Shown here one piece after another: positions 24,141 through 38,457 of a stretch of 64,000 nt of DNA. The position numbers and the translations under genes were made by a program. How positions within the stretch are numbered: position 1 is the first letter of the stretch; every line of letters begins with the position of its first letter. This DNA comes from Hedera helix (Eukaryota > Streptophyta > Magnoliopsida > Apiales > Araliaceae), in the NCBI GenBank assembly GCA_947179155.2, contig OX359273.1, positions 10,975,001 to 11,039,000 on the forward strand, given 5' to 3'. The notes under the pieces were generated by a model. It searched no databases. It saw only the letters and a program-made list of their open reading frames with translations, and had not been told where the DNA came from.

Positions 24141-25117
24141 AACTAATTAATTCCCAATCAATTTTTTATTTTATTTATTAAAATGGTGGTAAATGAGGTT
24201 CCAAGTTGGTTTATGCAATTCCTCGATCACCTTGCAGGTAGAACTTAAAAACCCTTTTATTGTGTGCCCTTCTCCACTAGTCTCTCTTGCAATCTCGCAG
24301 GTTTGGATACACAAAGGTTCTCCACACCAATTAACACAAAGCAAACCCAATTCCCAATTGAGCCAACACAAACTCAATTGGGCAACCAATGTTTCACACC
24401 AGATAAACAATACTCAATCACCACATTAATGGAATATTACCACAAGAGATGAATTCGATTGCTAATACTCAAGTAATGCTTTAATAGAGACTTGCCTAGG
24501 TTAAAATTGCTTGAACAATGATAGCTCTTTGTTGAACGGTCGCGGTGGTTGGGAGACCTCGATAAGGAATCTTCGATGATGCGTGTGGAAGACGTATGCT
24601 GAGAAGGAACGGGAGGGCTAAGAGAGAAATAGCTGGTGAAAGGTTGTTATTTTAACTCCGGGGTTGAGCGCAGCTACGGTCGTAGTGGGAGTAGCTGCAG
24701 TTGGTGTTAAGTAGTTAGCAGATTTAATGGGCGCAACTGCGGTTTAAATGGGCGCAGCTGCAGCTGTTGCCTCTTTCAATAACAGATTATTGGGGCGCAG
24801 CTGCGGTCGTTTTAGGTTCACATGCGGTTGTGGGCGCATCTGCGGTTGAAGCGGACACAACTGCGGTAGAACAGTCAGCTTTGCTTTGAATTTTTCTGCA
24901 TTAATTTCCATTCAAGCTGCAATTTTGATACCTAATAAATTAACATATGTAAGTGAGATGTGCTTGAGATGACAATTCACCTAACACTAAAAACTTGGTA
25001 AACTACTGAATGAAACTACTATAAGGTAACTAATCTTAATGAATAGATGAAATAAATAGGAAAGTAAAAAGTGTTAGAGCCTGGGTTGCCTCCCAGTTAT
25101 CGCTTAGTTTAATGTCC
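24141..25117 (-). other. Athila spacer between pol and ORF2
   Basis: Noncoding spacer of about 1 kb. Short frames on both strands here are not conserved domains. It holds a GC-rich array at 24660-24872, a 32-bp direct repeat (25039-25070 and 25146-25177) 107 bp apart, and at 25081-25096 the motif that reads CTGGGAGGCAACCCAG on the minus strand, a perfect palindrome-like box that I recall as common just after pol in plant Athila elements. Confidence 0.6.
24660..24872 (+). other. GC-rich array of GCGCAGCTGCGGT motifs in the Athila spacer
   Basis: About seven variants of GGGCGCAGCTGCGGTT are spread over 210 bp, the same motif and strand as the LTR array at 21319 although the surrounding sequence is unrelated. 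Three contain an exact CAGCTG or AGCTGCAGCT palindrome. Confidence 0.75.
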
Positions 25118-26422
25118 TCAGCCCGATGTCTTACTTCTCAAGTTTAATGAATAGATGAAATAAATAGCAAAGTAAAAAGTCTCTGCACGATCAATTGCTT
25201 CTCCAAAGTAATGTTTCAAACGTTGACCATTTACTTTGAAAATTCTTTTTGATTGAGGATCCTCAACTTCGACCGCTTTGTGAGGGTACACCTTTATGAT
25301 AACAAACGGACCTGACCACCTCAATTTCAGCTTTCTTAGGAATAGTTTAAGCCTAGAATTGCATAATAAGACAAATTGACCCGGCTCAAGCTTTTTTGTT
25401 ATGTTTTTTTGGTCATACCACCTCTTGATTCTTTCCTTGTATAATTTGGCATTTTCGTACGATTGAAATCTGAATTTCTCCAAATGATTGAGTTGCAAGA
25501 GACACTTTTCTCTCATAGCAGACAAGTCAAAATTCATCTTTCGGATTGCCCAATAAGCATTATGTTCCAATTCTACCGGAAGGTGGCATGCTTTCCCATA
25601 CACTAGTCGATATGGTGACATTCCTATCGGTGTTTTGTAAGCTGTTCGATAGGCCCATAAAGCATCATCTAACTTTCTTGACCAATCTTTTCGATTAGGA
25701 TTCACTATATTCTCGAGGATTCGCTTAATTTCTCGGTTGGACACCTCGACTTGGCCACTTGTCTGCGGATGATATGCAGTTGCTATTTTGAGAGTGACCC
25801 CGTACTTTGCGAGAATGGCTGCAAATTGTTTATTGCAGAAATGTGAACCCTCATCGCTGATAATAGCACGAGGTGTGCCAAATCTAGAGAATATATTCTT
25901 GCGGAGGATTCGAACCACTACCTTGGCATCATTAGTGGGTAATGCAACAGCTTCCACCCACTTTGAAACATAGTCCACTGCGACTAGTACCTAAGATTTA
26001 CCAAAAGAGGAAGGAAACGGGCCCATAAAATCGATACCCCAAACATCAAATAGTTCGACTTCTAAAATAATGTTTAGAGGCATCTCTTGACGTTTTGAAA
26101 TATTACCAACTCTTTGGCATCTGTCACATCTCAACACAAAGAAGTGGGAATCCTTAAAGAGAGACGGCCAATAAAATCCTGATTGTAAAACATTGGCCGT
26201 TGTTCTGTCTCCTCCAAAATGACCTCTATAATCTGAAGCATGATAATGTTGAAGTATGCTTTCCATCTCCTCTTGAGGCACACACCTTCTTACCATTTGA
26301 TCAGCACATTGTTTGAATAAGAAAGGCTCGTCCCACATATAATACTTAACATCACGAAAAAACTTCTTTTTCTGTTGACTTGTTAAATCTGGAGGAAACA
26401 CTTTACCCATAATAAAGTTCAA
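25118..26422 (-). pseudogene. Athila integrase
   Basis: The N-terminal piece (25991-26422) has the zinc-binding module: HASDYRGHFG, then CDRCQRVG, after which the core begins with DFMGPFPSSFG, whose aspartate is the first of the DD35E triad. A stop near 25988 separates it from the 286-codon remainder (25118-25978). The remainder has SDEGSHF (second aspartate), HPQTSGQVEVSNREIK (catalytic glutamate) and a C-terminal RWSGPFVI segment equivalent to the GPY/F module. All catalytic residues are readable, so the damage is limited to premature stops. It would have joined element cDNA to host DNA. Confidence 0.9.
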
Positions 26423-26464
26423 AAAATCTGCGTACCATGGTGTTTCATGATTTACTGAGAAAAG

Positions 26465-28370
26465 CTATTCATCTGGAAAGGAGTCATTGATCACCATCTT
26501 ATCCCCCTTATTTTGATCTAAATTTTCCAATCTCGACAAATGATCTGCTACCTGATTCTCATTCCCTTTTCTATCTTGGATCTCCAAGTCAAATTCCTGT
26601 AGCAAAAGTATCCATCTTATCAATCTTGGCTTGGCATCTTTCTTGGCAATCAGGTATTTAATTGCCGAATGGTCTGTGAAAATGATCACTTTGGTTCCTA
26701 GAAGATAGGAACGGAACTTATCAAACGCGTAGACCATAGCAAGTAACTCTTTCTTCGTAGTAGTGTAGTTCAATTGAGCATCAGACAACGTCTTGCTAGC
26801 GTAATATATGGCATGAAAGACCTTCTCTTTACATTGACCCAATACGGTTCCAATTGTAAAATCGCTCGTATCGCACATTAATTCAAACGGAAGATCCCAA
26901 TCTGGAGCCACTATCACTCGTGCTGTGATTAACTTCTTTTTCAAAATTTCAAATGCTTCAAGACATGCTTTATCAAAACAAAATGGAACATCCTTCTCTA
27001 ATAAACTACATAATGGCTTTGTGATCTTCGAGAAGTTTTTGATGAACCTTCTATAGAACCCTACATGTCCTAAGAAACTTCGAATACTCTTCACTGAAGT
27101 TGGTGGAGGAAGGTGCTTAATAGTTTCTATCTTTGCTTTATCAATCTCAATACCTTTAATAGAAACACAATGTCCCAAAATTATTCCTTCGTGGACCATG
27201 AAATGGCATTTTTCCCAATTTAAGACTAAATTTGTCTCCATACATCGTTTAAGAACAAGTGTGAGATTCTCCAAACATGAATCGAATGTATCTCCAAAAA
27301 CTGAAAAGTCATCCATAAAGACTTCTAAATTACGTTCGACCATATCTGAGAAAATAGCCATCATATATCGTTGAAACGTTGTTGGTACATTACACTATCT
27401 GAAAGACATTCTTCTGAAAGCAAATGTTTCGTATGGGCATATGAAAGTAGTTTTCTCTTGATCCTCAGGTGCAATAGAAATCTGGTTGTAGCCCCGAGTA
27501 TCCATCCAAAAGGCAGTAGTACTCATGTCCCGCGAGTCTGTCTAACATCTGATCGATGAATGGTAGTGGAAAATGGTCTTTGCGAGTGGCCTTGTTCAAC
27601 TTTTTGTAGTCCATACATACCCGCCAACCCATAACTGTCCTTGTAGGGATCAATTCGTTGTTTTCATTCGCAACTACTATCATTCCTCCTTTCTTTGGCA
27701 CGCATTGGACCGGACTCACCCATGAACTATCTGAAATGGGGTAAATGATACTTGCATCCAACCATTTGATGATCTCCTTTTTGACCACTTCTTTCATAAT
27801 GGGATTAAGTCGTCGTTATTGCTCAATGGTATGTTTTGCCTCATCTTCAAGCAGAATTTTATGCATACAAAATGATGGGCTAATTCCTTTTATATCAGTA
27901 AGAATCCATCCAAAGGCTGTCTTATACTCCCTTAACACCCTCAACAACTTATCCTCTTGACTTCCATCGAGAGATGCATAAATTATTACTGGTAATGTAG
28001 AAGAAGCACCAAGATAAGAATACCGTAGATGATTAGGTAGCGGTTTGAGTTCTAGAACAGGTGGTTCTTCTAAAGATGACTTTACCCTTTCCGATGGCTC
28101 CCCTAAATAATCCAATGTTTCGAACTTTATATAACTTCGCTCAAATTTTGGCGTTGTATCTAAGACTTGGGCCAATTCTAGTGAAGCTGGATCATCCAAA
28201 ATCTCCTTGTTTACCATTATAACTTCAAGAGAATCTTCAGTTTCAGTTTCCAAAAATACATCTCTAACTACTTTTTCAAGTATATCAACTCGGTAGCACT
28301 CTTCATCTTCCTTGGGGAATTTCATAGCCTTGAAGACGTTAAAAGTTACCTCTTGTTCGTGGACCCTCAT
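26465..28370 (-). pseudogene. Athila reverse transcriptase and RNase H
   Basis: Three frames make up the domain. 27816-28370 is the protease-RT linker and N-terminus. 27465-27797 carries VPKKGG, VCMDYKKLN and the LLDGYSG box with the first aspartate. 26465-27364 carries FMDDFSVFG (catalytic DD), FLGHVGFYRRF (thumb) and then RNase H with DTSDFTIG, TKKELLA and TDHSAIKYL. Stops or frameshifts occur near 27815, 27465 and 27380, so no single product is possible. Catalytic boxes are conserved, which points to decay after a period of function. Confidence 0.9.
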
Positions 28371-28379
28371 TGTTAACTC

Positions 28380-28784
28380 TCATTTTTGCACATCGATCAA
28401 CGTTCTACCCGTAGCTAGAAACAGGCGTCCAAGAATGATTGGTATGTTGCTGTCCTCCTCAAAATCAAGTACTATGAAATCTGCGGGGAATATAAACTTA
28501 TCCACTTTTACAAGCACATCTTCCACAATTCCCTTTGGATAAGTGAGGGATCTATCTGCCAGCTGCAAAGTCACGTTTGTAGGTGTAACTTCCTTTAATC
28601 CAAGTTGTTGATAGACCGAAAGAGGCATAAGGTTAATACTTGCTCCTAAGTCACATAAGCACCGATTAAAAAATTGAGCCCCTATAGTGCACGGAATGGT
28701 GAAGCTACCCGGATCCTTCAACTTTGGTGGTAATTTCTTTTGGAGAATTACACTACATTCTTCTGTTAACGCTACTGTTTCCAA
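28380..28784 (-). pseudogene. Athila aspartic protease
   Basis: The active-site box is CDLGASINLMP, the DLGAS variant usual for plant Athila elements in place of DTGA or DSGA. The second conserved block is IPIILGRLFLATGR, corresponding to the ILGRPFL box. The piece overlaps the end of the gag frame at 28753-28784 in another frame and is separated from RT by a stop at about 28378. It would have processed the gag-pol polyprotein. Confidence 0.85.
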
Positions 28785-30465
28785 CTCCCCTAGCTTCCTT
28801 TTTCTTGAAAAAAATGTCCTTCATGAACTTGGCGTAACTAGGCATCTGTTCTAAAGCATCCGCAAATGAAATATTAATCTGTAATTTCTTGAACACCTCT
28901 AGAAACTTAGAAAATTGCCTGACGATTTTCTGCTTTTGAAACCGCTGTGGAAAAGGCATGGAAGGTATCATTGCATTCTGTTTGTCTCCCTTTTTAGCAT
29001 CCATAGACTTATCCTCAGCCTTATTTTCTGAATTTTCTGCTTTATTAACAGCTATCATTGAATTTTCAGCAGTTTTTTGCTCATCAACATCTGCATTCAA
29101 CTCTTTGCCGCTTCTAAGGGTGACCGCCTTGCAATGTTCATTACCACCTCCTTTTGGATTCTTCTCAGTATCACTCGGTAGATTGCCTTGAGGCCGATTA
29201 TTTATCTCACTTGACAATTGTCCTATCTGACTCTCAAGATTCCTTATCATAGCATTTTGATTCTTTGCGTTTATGTCAATCAGACTTGCCAAACTAGCTA
29301 TCATCTGCTCCAATTGAGACATCTTATTATCCTGTTGTTAAGGTTGCTGATGAAATCCGGGTGGGTTGGTTGGCCTAGGAACTTGAGCTTGAGGTTGCGA
29401 TTGGTTATTTCTCCAAGCAAAGTTTGGATGGTTCCCCCATCCTGAATTGTAATTATTTGATGTTCCGCCTTAGTGACAATTAAAATTGGACACATATTGC
29501 ACAGATTCAGCATGGATTGCGCATTGCTCACTAGAATGATTCCCCGCACATAACTCACAAATCAGATCCACTTTCTGAACAGTTTGACCCCCAATTGTAT
29601 CTATCTTCCTTGAAAGTGAAGAATATTGAGCATCCAATTTAGCTGATAAAGCTGTCACGGCATCCACTTCTATAATCCCGGCTACCTTTGGTTGATTGAT
29701 CCTAGCAGTTGGCCATTGGTAATTATTGGCCGCCATTGTTTCTAACAACGTGTATGCTTCATCACAGTTCTTAGCCATGAGGGCTCCTCCCGCAGCAGCA
29801 TCTATGCTAGTCCTTATTGTACTAAATAGTCCGTTATAAAAAGTCTGCACTTGAAGCCATTTAGGAACCCCGTGATGAGGGCATCTTCTCAACAAATCTT
29901 TAAACCGTTCCCATGCTTCATAGAGTGATTCTTCATCGTGCTGAACGAAAGAAGTGATATCATTCCGCATCTTCGCTGTCTTTGCTGGTGGGAAGAATTT
30001 TGCTAGAAATTTTTGTGCTAAGTCATTCCATGTCGTGATTGAGCCAGGTGGCAGTGAATGAAGCCAAATTTTTGCCATCTCTTAGTGTAAATGGAAACAA
30101 CCTAAGACTTATCGCTTCTTCCGTTACCTCGTGGTATTTGAAAGTGTCACAAATTTCTAAGAAACCGACTATATGATCATTCGGATCTTCGTTTGGCAAG
30201 CCTCCAAATTGCACTGAGTTTTGAATCATCTGTATTGTGCCTGGTTTGATCTCGAAGTTCGTTGCATTAATTGCAGGTCTATGATACTAAACTGCAATTC
30301 AGTCACTTGTGGTATAGCATAATCGCGCAATGACTTTTATTCCTCGTCCGCCATTTTCTCTTGATTTTGAATTGTCTCTTGAATATACCTCTTTAGTCTT
30401 CGGAATCTTCTTTCTATCTCGTCGTCGAACTCAAGTGATTCCTGACCTTTAGAGCGTGTTTGCAT
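28753..30465 (-). pseudogene. Athila gag
   Basis: An ATG at 30465 opens a basic N-terminus (MQTRSKGQ) that meets a stop near 30340. The matrix/capsid part has QFGGLPNEDPNDH and ICDTF (30023-30229), then after a frameshift PPGSITTWNDLAQKFLAKFF and CPHHGVPKWLQVQTFYNGL (29470-30078). A CCHC zinc knuckle follows (CELCAGNHSSEQC, near 29550). The C-terminal part (28753-29322) contains RPQGNLPSDTEKNPKG and TLRSGKEL. These are Athila gag signatures. At least three frame breaks abolish the product, which would have formed the virus-like particle. Confidence 0.9.
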
Positions 30466-30567
30466 GCAAAAATCAAGAGTACCTGAAAAGTAAAAGACAA
30501 GAAATAGCGTTTAAACTAAGATTAACGTAACTAAAATTAATAAAGACAACTTATTACAATAATTCCC

Positions 30568-30581
30568 TGGCAACGGCGCCA
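30568..30581 (-). other. Primer-binding site of the Athila element (tRNA-Asp type)
   Basis: On the minus strand TGGCGCCGTTGCCA lies 6 bp after the end of the 5' LTR. This is the PBS described for Athila elements, complementary to the 3' end of tRNA-Asp. Confidence 0.8.
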
Positions 30582-31416
30582 AAAACTTGCTGTTTTTTTT
30601 CTCCTAGCAATATAACACGCAAGTATACGCGTTCAATTGTAATACTCAGAAAGCAAGGTATCATTCCCACGAGGAAATATAATAATAACTATCTAAATTA
30701 ATATTAAACTCAATTAATCCGATTTAAACTCTCACTTCAAATATTTCAATTTTAACTAAATCTTTAGTAAATATCAATAAACTATGGAATTAAATGACCA
30801 CGAGATAGATTGCATGTGACGCCCCAAAATCTCTACACCTCCTATAGAAGATTATGGTGCTCACGCTGACTAACAAACCATAAATATTCCATAATACATA
30901 ACTTCTATTAATCCCAGGTTCACAGTATCCCATAACAGATAGTAGTTCTCGTCAGAACAATTACTGTGTTTGGATACCCTCACTTGGATGAATAGATTCA
31001 TGTCTCATGAATATCTCTTTGATATCAATAATTCCTATCTATATGAAATTCATAGTATTAGATGATAAGTTTGTTCCTAGAACAGAGGAGCAACTCTTTG
31101 TTCTTACGGAACTCCTTAAATCATTTTACACCCTCATTCAGATGTATAGTTCATATAAATATAGTACTAAATCAGTACAACATTCTAACAATATAGGCAC
31201 AACGCAATAGATGTATTAAAAGATGATAATATATTTCATTACTTTGATTTCGATTACATAGATTTTCAACAACATATTGTTATTACATCAAAGTCTTAAA
31301 AGACTTAATTAGTACAAGTAAAAGCAATAAACCTAATCTAACAACGTCTCTTTTACTCGGACTTCATAATCGAACGACTTGGATTATCTTTCAATACTGC
31401 AAATAAAATAATATTT

Positions 31417-31447
31417 GCAAGGATGAGCTACAAATGCTCAGCAAGTT
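31417..31447 (-). other. Conserved LTR motif, reverse orientation
   Basis: Reads GCAAGGATGAGCTAC followed by AAATGCTCAGCAAG on the + strand, the reverse complement of the motif at 8606 and 59230. Confidence 0.65.
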
Positions 31448-32752
31448 TCAAATAAAATGAATAGACTACTTACACTGCGTTTGAATTCAAAAGAACCTTT
31501 AGTTCAAAAAAATTCCATTTATATATACTGAGGTTTGATCTGTCAAACTAGCACATTACGGTTTCTGTTAGTCAAATGACTTAGAAACCATAGGTTGATC
31601 TGTTCAACCAAACTTAATAATCATTCCAAGAGTTCATGTAGACTTAGGAATCATTGATTTGGTTATTTAACAGGAGATCAACCTGTTTATAACCTAGGAG
31701 TATGCATATCATCCTACCAGTGCTCTAGACACACTGAGGCCAGTCTATTTGACTGCCTAAACCATGGGTCAGTGTGCAACTGCCCGGAAACCACTCTTTA
31801 TATAAAGAGGAAAAGTATCATTATATACATTTGGGACCAAACAATATAGATTTCCACTCAACACTTTGTACTTTGATAACGTATCAAGTCAAAGTTACAC
31901 AAATAAATAGTTCAACTCTTTAAGTTATGCTTGAACGATAAGCAATAACTTCTCAATAACAGATAACACGAACAATATAATTAAATGAATTCAAAAACGG
32001 AATAATAAGTTTGTACATAAATGTACAAGGAATAGAATACTTGTTTAACAATAAACAAGGTCAAAAAAGAATTATCACAATAAGTATTTCACACAATTAA
32101 AAATTTCATAAGTCAAATGAAATTCAACGGTTAAAAGTATGATGTTGCACGGTGTATAACAGATAATAAAATTGCTCAATGAAATGAGTTTGAGTTAGGA
32201 AACTTGCTCAATAATAAGAAGTTTAAGATAGAAAACTTGCATGGTGGTTGCACGATGAATTTAGACTTGTATTAATGCCTAAATATGTTTAAATATATTG
32301 ATAATACTAGTTAGAACATGTAAACATACAATTTACAACCCACAATAGCATTTCGAAATCAAAACAACATTCTAATTAAACTTAACTAGACTCTGGATAA
32401 GTGATGTAGTTTAATTACTATCAAAACTATTTTTAAAAGCTTGAATATTATGTTAGATAATTAAATTATCATTCATAATATTTTTAGAAACTTAGAATTA
32501 TTTTAAAAAGATTTATTACCACTTATTATAATTTTTAAAAGCTTAGTATATTTTTAGAAATATATAATATCATTTTAAATGATTTATTATCATTAATAAT
32601 TAATCTAAATAATTTAAATTATTAACGAAAATAATTTCTAAGTATTGAAAGTTATTTATTATAACTTAAAATGAATTTTAATAATTTATTGTTAATTATT
32701 AAGAACTATTTACTATTTATTTCTTAATTTAAAAGTATAAAACATTTAATTA

Positions 32753-32755
<3 letters not shown>

Positions 32756-32802
<47 letters not shown>
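32756..32802. repeat. (TAA)n microsatellite
   Basis: About 15 TAA units inside the solo LTR. Confidence 0.95.
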
Positions 32803-32803
<1 letters not shown>

Positions 32804-32954
32804 TAAATAATATAATCAGAATATTAAAATTTATGTAATTTAATTTTTCTAACATTTATTATATTTTAAAAATATTTATTAAGTATTTTTATTATTTTAT
32901 TATATTTTTTCTTATTTTATTTCTATTTATTTTATTTTATACTATTTTTCGGGC

Positions 32955-33045
32955 AGGCCTTTAGCGACAGACGAAAACCGTCGCTAAATCCTTCCAGCCA
33001 GCTTCTGGGTTTTCGGATGAATATCGTCGCTAAAGGTATGAACAC
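32955..33045. other. GC-richer island with TTTAGCGAC/GTCGCTAAA inverted repeat
   Basis: TTTAGCGAC at 32960 and GTCGCTAAA at 32980 form a 9-bp stem with an 11-bp loop; a second GTCGCTAAA follows at 33026. The patch occupies the place where other LTRs of the window carry a GC island. Confidence 0.65.
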
Positions 33046-34518
33046 CAAGAACACTGACAGGCAGTGCTATAGTGTACTTTCTCAATTTTCTAAAGATTTA
33101 TTTTTTTAATTTTTATGTGTGTTATTTACAAATTATTATAGACCACATGTCAGGGTACAATTATATATTTTTATTTCAATTTTTAAACTACAGGATTGCT
33201 AGGAATTAAAGGTCAAAATCACGTTGACTTACGGTTCTTACGATTTCTGGGCAGCCCAGAAATCTGGGTTTTCATTCCGGGAAGGCACTTTCCAAGGCTC
33301 ATAACTATATGTGTTTTTATCCGATTGAGACATAGTTTGATTCTGGTAAAACTAAACATGTCAAGCTACATCGCAAAGTAAATAACAAGATTTAACTAGC
33401 AACAAGAACAGATTAACTATCTCTGACGTTCACTGTCAGAGTTGTTCTTCGTGTTCTTAAGTTTTCTAGAAATTCCAAAAACTCAATTTATGATGGTCAA
33501 CCCTACTTTGACCGTGAATATCTTACACAATAATGATAATACTGGTGTGTGGTTTGTTTCTATGTATACCATACATGACAAGGTATAACCAAAACATTAA
33601 AACTTAACATATAACTAACAGGATCAGATTAAACCGTCTGATAAGGAGGCTTGTCAGACTGTTCTTCAGTTTTTTTCTGGTTTACCCAGAAACAAAAACC
33701 ATGATCAGTCAACCATGTTTGACCTTCAATATCTAACAGTAAAGTGCTCCGATTGGGGTGATTAAAGTTTCATATTGTTAATCCCATGTCATACTACAAC
33801 TATAAACACTAACATGGATCAAAATAACAACACAATAGGATCTACTAGCTTGACAAGTACCCTGTTAGACAGATTTTTAGGGTTCTTGGCAGTTTTGGAC
33901 AGAGAGCTTAAATCTATTATTTTATGTATCTAAATGTTATGGAACCTCAATTAAACAACCCAGATCACTTAATAACAACATAACAAACATTTCTAAACAA
34001 CAAAATAAAATTTTTAACAGAAGATCAAAGATCTACTATGAATTAGGGTTTATACCTTAAAACTAAAACTCCTCCTTGATTCTGACTAACTGATGATCAG
34101 AGGCTTATGAGACTTGGTTTATGACTGATATATGATGTATTTTTCGTAGGATTTATTATGAGGAGTACTTGCTAGTTATAGAAGGCCAAAGCTTAGGGTT
34201 TTATGGTCTTTAAGCCACTTTTCTTGGTTGCTAAGTTTGATTCTAAAATGATGAAGCTATGGTTAGTTTGCAGGGCTTAGAGTGGCCAGATATTGATCAT
34301 TTAATGATATGAATCATTGCAATTGGTGACTCATTCATTTCTAAATGCATGTGGACATAATTTGGTCTCATTTTTGGTTTAAGGAAGCAAAAGCCAATTT
34401 TTTTTTTCTCCTCTTCATGTGGCTGAGATTTGAGGGGTGTTTTGGTAATTACTCAATATATTTTTAGGGTACAATAGTCCATTCATAAGTTGGTTTAATT
34501 ATCTAGGTTTAATTAATC

Positions 34519-34616
34519 ACTTTAGGGTTAGGGTTTCTTAATCTTAATTAGGGTTTCCTAATTAGGATTAGGGTTTCTTCATTTTGGATTAGGGTTTTCT
34601 AATTAAGTTTAGGGTA
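34519..34616. repeat. About 20-bp repeats with telomere-like TTAGGGTTT
   Basis: TTAGGGTTTC or a close variant recurs about every 20-21 bp, five times. The plant telomere heptamer is TTTAGGG, but the spacing shows this is an LTR minisatellite and not a telomeric tract. Confidence 0.75.
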
Positions 34617-36021
34617 ATTAAATTATGTTTCAACAATTTAATTTTAGAATGTTTTATTTCGTTTGTTAATATATAACAACACACAAAATTAATTACAAAA
34701 TGTAATTATTCACGATATCAAGTACAAAAATATTTTCTTATATTATATTATATTATATATATATAATTCTATTTTAATTTCTCAAATATTCTTTTAAAAT
34801 TTGGATTGTTACATTGCAGATATGATAGATTAAGATTACAACTTCCCCTAGCATTTCATATAATCACCCTACTCCCTCTTTGCAGTTGATTACTTAAATT
34901 AGACCGCTAACCAAGAATTCTTTATAATATTTATATGCTGCATCCGCAAGTCATATAAACAAATCCTCCTAAATCTAACTGTAAAGCAACAGAATTAACA
35001 AGGAACACCATAATTAATTAATTTACTATATTCCTATATAAACTAGATTAATTAGGATTTCAATCTCAGATTCTTTTCTATGGTTGCGAAAGACATATAG
35101 GTATATTCCTATGCTATACACTAATCATATTAACCTTTACAAGTTTTATGAACAGATGTTATCATACTCAAATCTAAATTGATACTCCATCTTCCAATTT
35201 CGTATAAATTATCACAGTAATTGTTGATCAGGCAATTAATAATTAAAGCACATAATATGATAAATGGTCCATACGTAATTAATTAACTATTAAGAGAGAG
35301 TGCTGCATTAAACTACCCGCCAGGTTCCATTGTAATCTTAAATATAATTTAGTTCATAACGTTGAGAAAAATACATCAGATTATTATTAAAGCTCATATT
35401 CGAGAATTACAGTAACTAAAAATTAAGAAAAGATTAAGAGAAAACTATAATAGTCACTCTAAGGTTGTTCCAATCTTCAGCTTTGTAAAATTCTCTGCTC
35501 TGTTTTGCTTTTCATCTTGCTCTGCAGAATCCTTCACCTTTTTTCTCTATCCCCTCTCTGTCTCTTAGTTTTGACTCTTCTCTTTTATAGCTTTCAAGTG
35601 CTATCCGAATTCACATCAAACTCCTCACGCACAAGACTCTAAAAACGGCTCAAAACTGTGTTCGAGACCTACATGAGAATCCTGATACAAACTGGAAACA
35701 AGCACCACCGCAGCTGCAGTCATGTTGGGCGCAACTGCGGTCCTTGAAATTTTATCCAGCGCAACCGCGGTCAAAACTAGCGAAGCTGCGGCCAAAGTTT
35801 CTGATTTCCAGCCTTCGATTGTTCTGCTTCAGCGCAACTGCAGCCATTCCAAGCGCAGCTGCAATCCCATTCCAAAATTATGCTTTTGCCCCTTAAGTCC
35901 CATTTACTACAAAAGCACAGACAAACACAAAAACGAGTATAACGGAACATAAAATGTCATGAAAACTTACAAATAATCAAGTTAAACGTACGCAATTCGC
36001 AAGTATAAAACCCACTCATCA

Positions 36022-36285
36022 AGCATCAAGTTTGAAGTAATCGAATGAAGGATTTATGAAACTAGTTTTCACTTTATCTTTTTGAGTGATTTTAACTACA
36101 GTTTCAATTGGAATTTGGTGGTGTGATCTAAAGAGAAGTTATAAAGGAAGACGTTACGGCTGCTTAAATCACCTAAAAAATTTAAGAAATGAGAAAGTAG
36201 TGGTTGTCATAGTGACTGAGGGTCGAGAAGTCTATAAATTAGAATTTTTGATTTTTTTGCCTACCGCCGCAGCGGTGGAAACAAC
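36022..36285 (+). repeat. Direct repeat R2, part 2
   Basis: Continues R2 after the Athila element, matching 18490-18750 of R1. It ends in GCAGCGGTGGAAACAAC, where ACAAC is the left target copy of the copia element. Confidence 0.8.
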
Positions 36286-38445
<2,160 letters not shown>

Positions 38446-38457
38446 ATCTCCCACTTA
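38446..38457 (-). other. Copia polypurine tract
   Basis: The minus strand reads AAGTGGGAGAT immediately before the 3' LTR start TGAAAG, a standard copia plus-strand priming site. Confidence 0.75.

Larger units (their letters stand above)
30815..34813 (-). mobile_element. Solo LTR (about 4.0 kb) inside the Athila 5' LTR
   Basis: Flanks are perfect TTGCA duplications (30810-30814 and 34814-34818), with TGTGACGCCCC on the left and GGATTGTTACA on the right. The shared LTR motif is at 31417-31447 in reverse, 600 bp from the left tip, so the LTR is on the minus strand. There is no coding region or PBS. Intact TG/CA tips and an undamaged target duplication suggest it is younger than the LTR at 5284. 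The LTR starting at 63793 resembles its left tip and may belong to the same family. Confidence 0.85.
20202..36021 (-). mobile_element. Athila-like Ty3/gypsy retrotransposon, non-autonomous by decay
   Basis: Order on the minus strand: 5' LTR (30588-36021), PBS, gag, protease, RT, RNase H, integrase, spacer, ORF2, polypurine tract, 3' LTR (20202-21636). Flanks are GGCAT (20197-20201) and AGCAT (36022-36026), a 5-bp duplication with one G/A change. The PBS type, the DLGAS protease box, FMDD in RT and an additional ORF after pol are Athila characters. Stops and frameshifts occur in gag, pol and ORF2. The 5' LTR is interrupted by a 4-kb solo LTR. Without that insertion the element is about 11.8 kb, a normal Athila length. 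Confidence 0.9.
30588..36021 (-). repeat. Athila 5' LTR, split by a solo LTR
   Basis: The LTR consists of 30588-30814 and 34819-36021, about 1430 bp together, homologous to 20202-21636. The gap is the solo LTR 30815-34813 plus one copy of its target duplication. The GC-rich array at 35705-35870 corresponds to 21319-21492, with several positions changed by C/T or G/A. Confidence 0.9.

Noticed and set aside
34519..34616. Interstitial telomere tract
   Set aside because: TTAGGG units are separated by about 14 other bases and lie wholly within an LTR with target duplications, so this is not a chromosome-end fusion.
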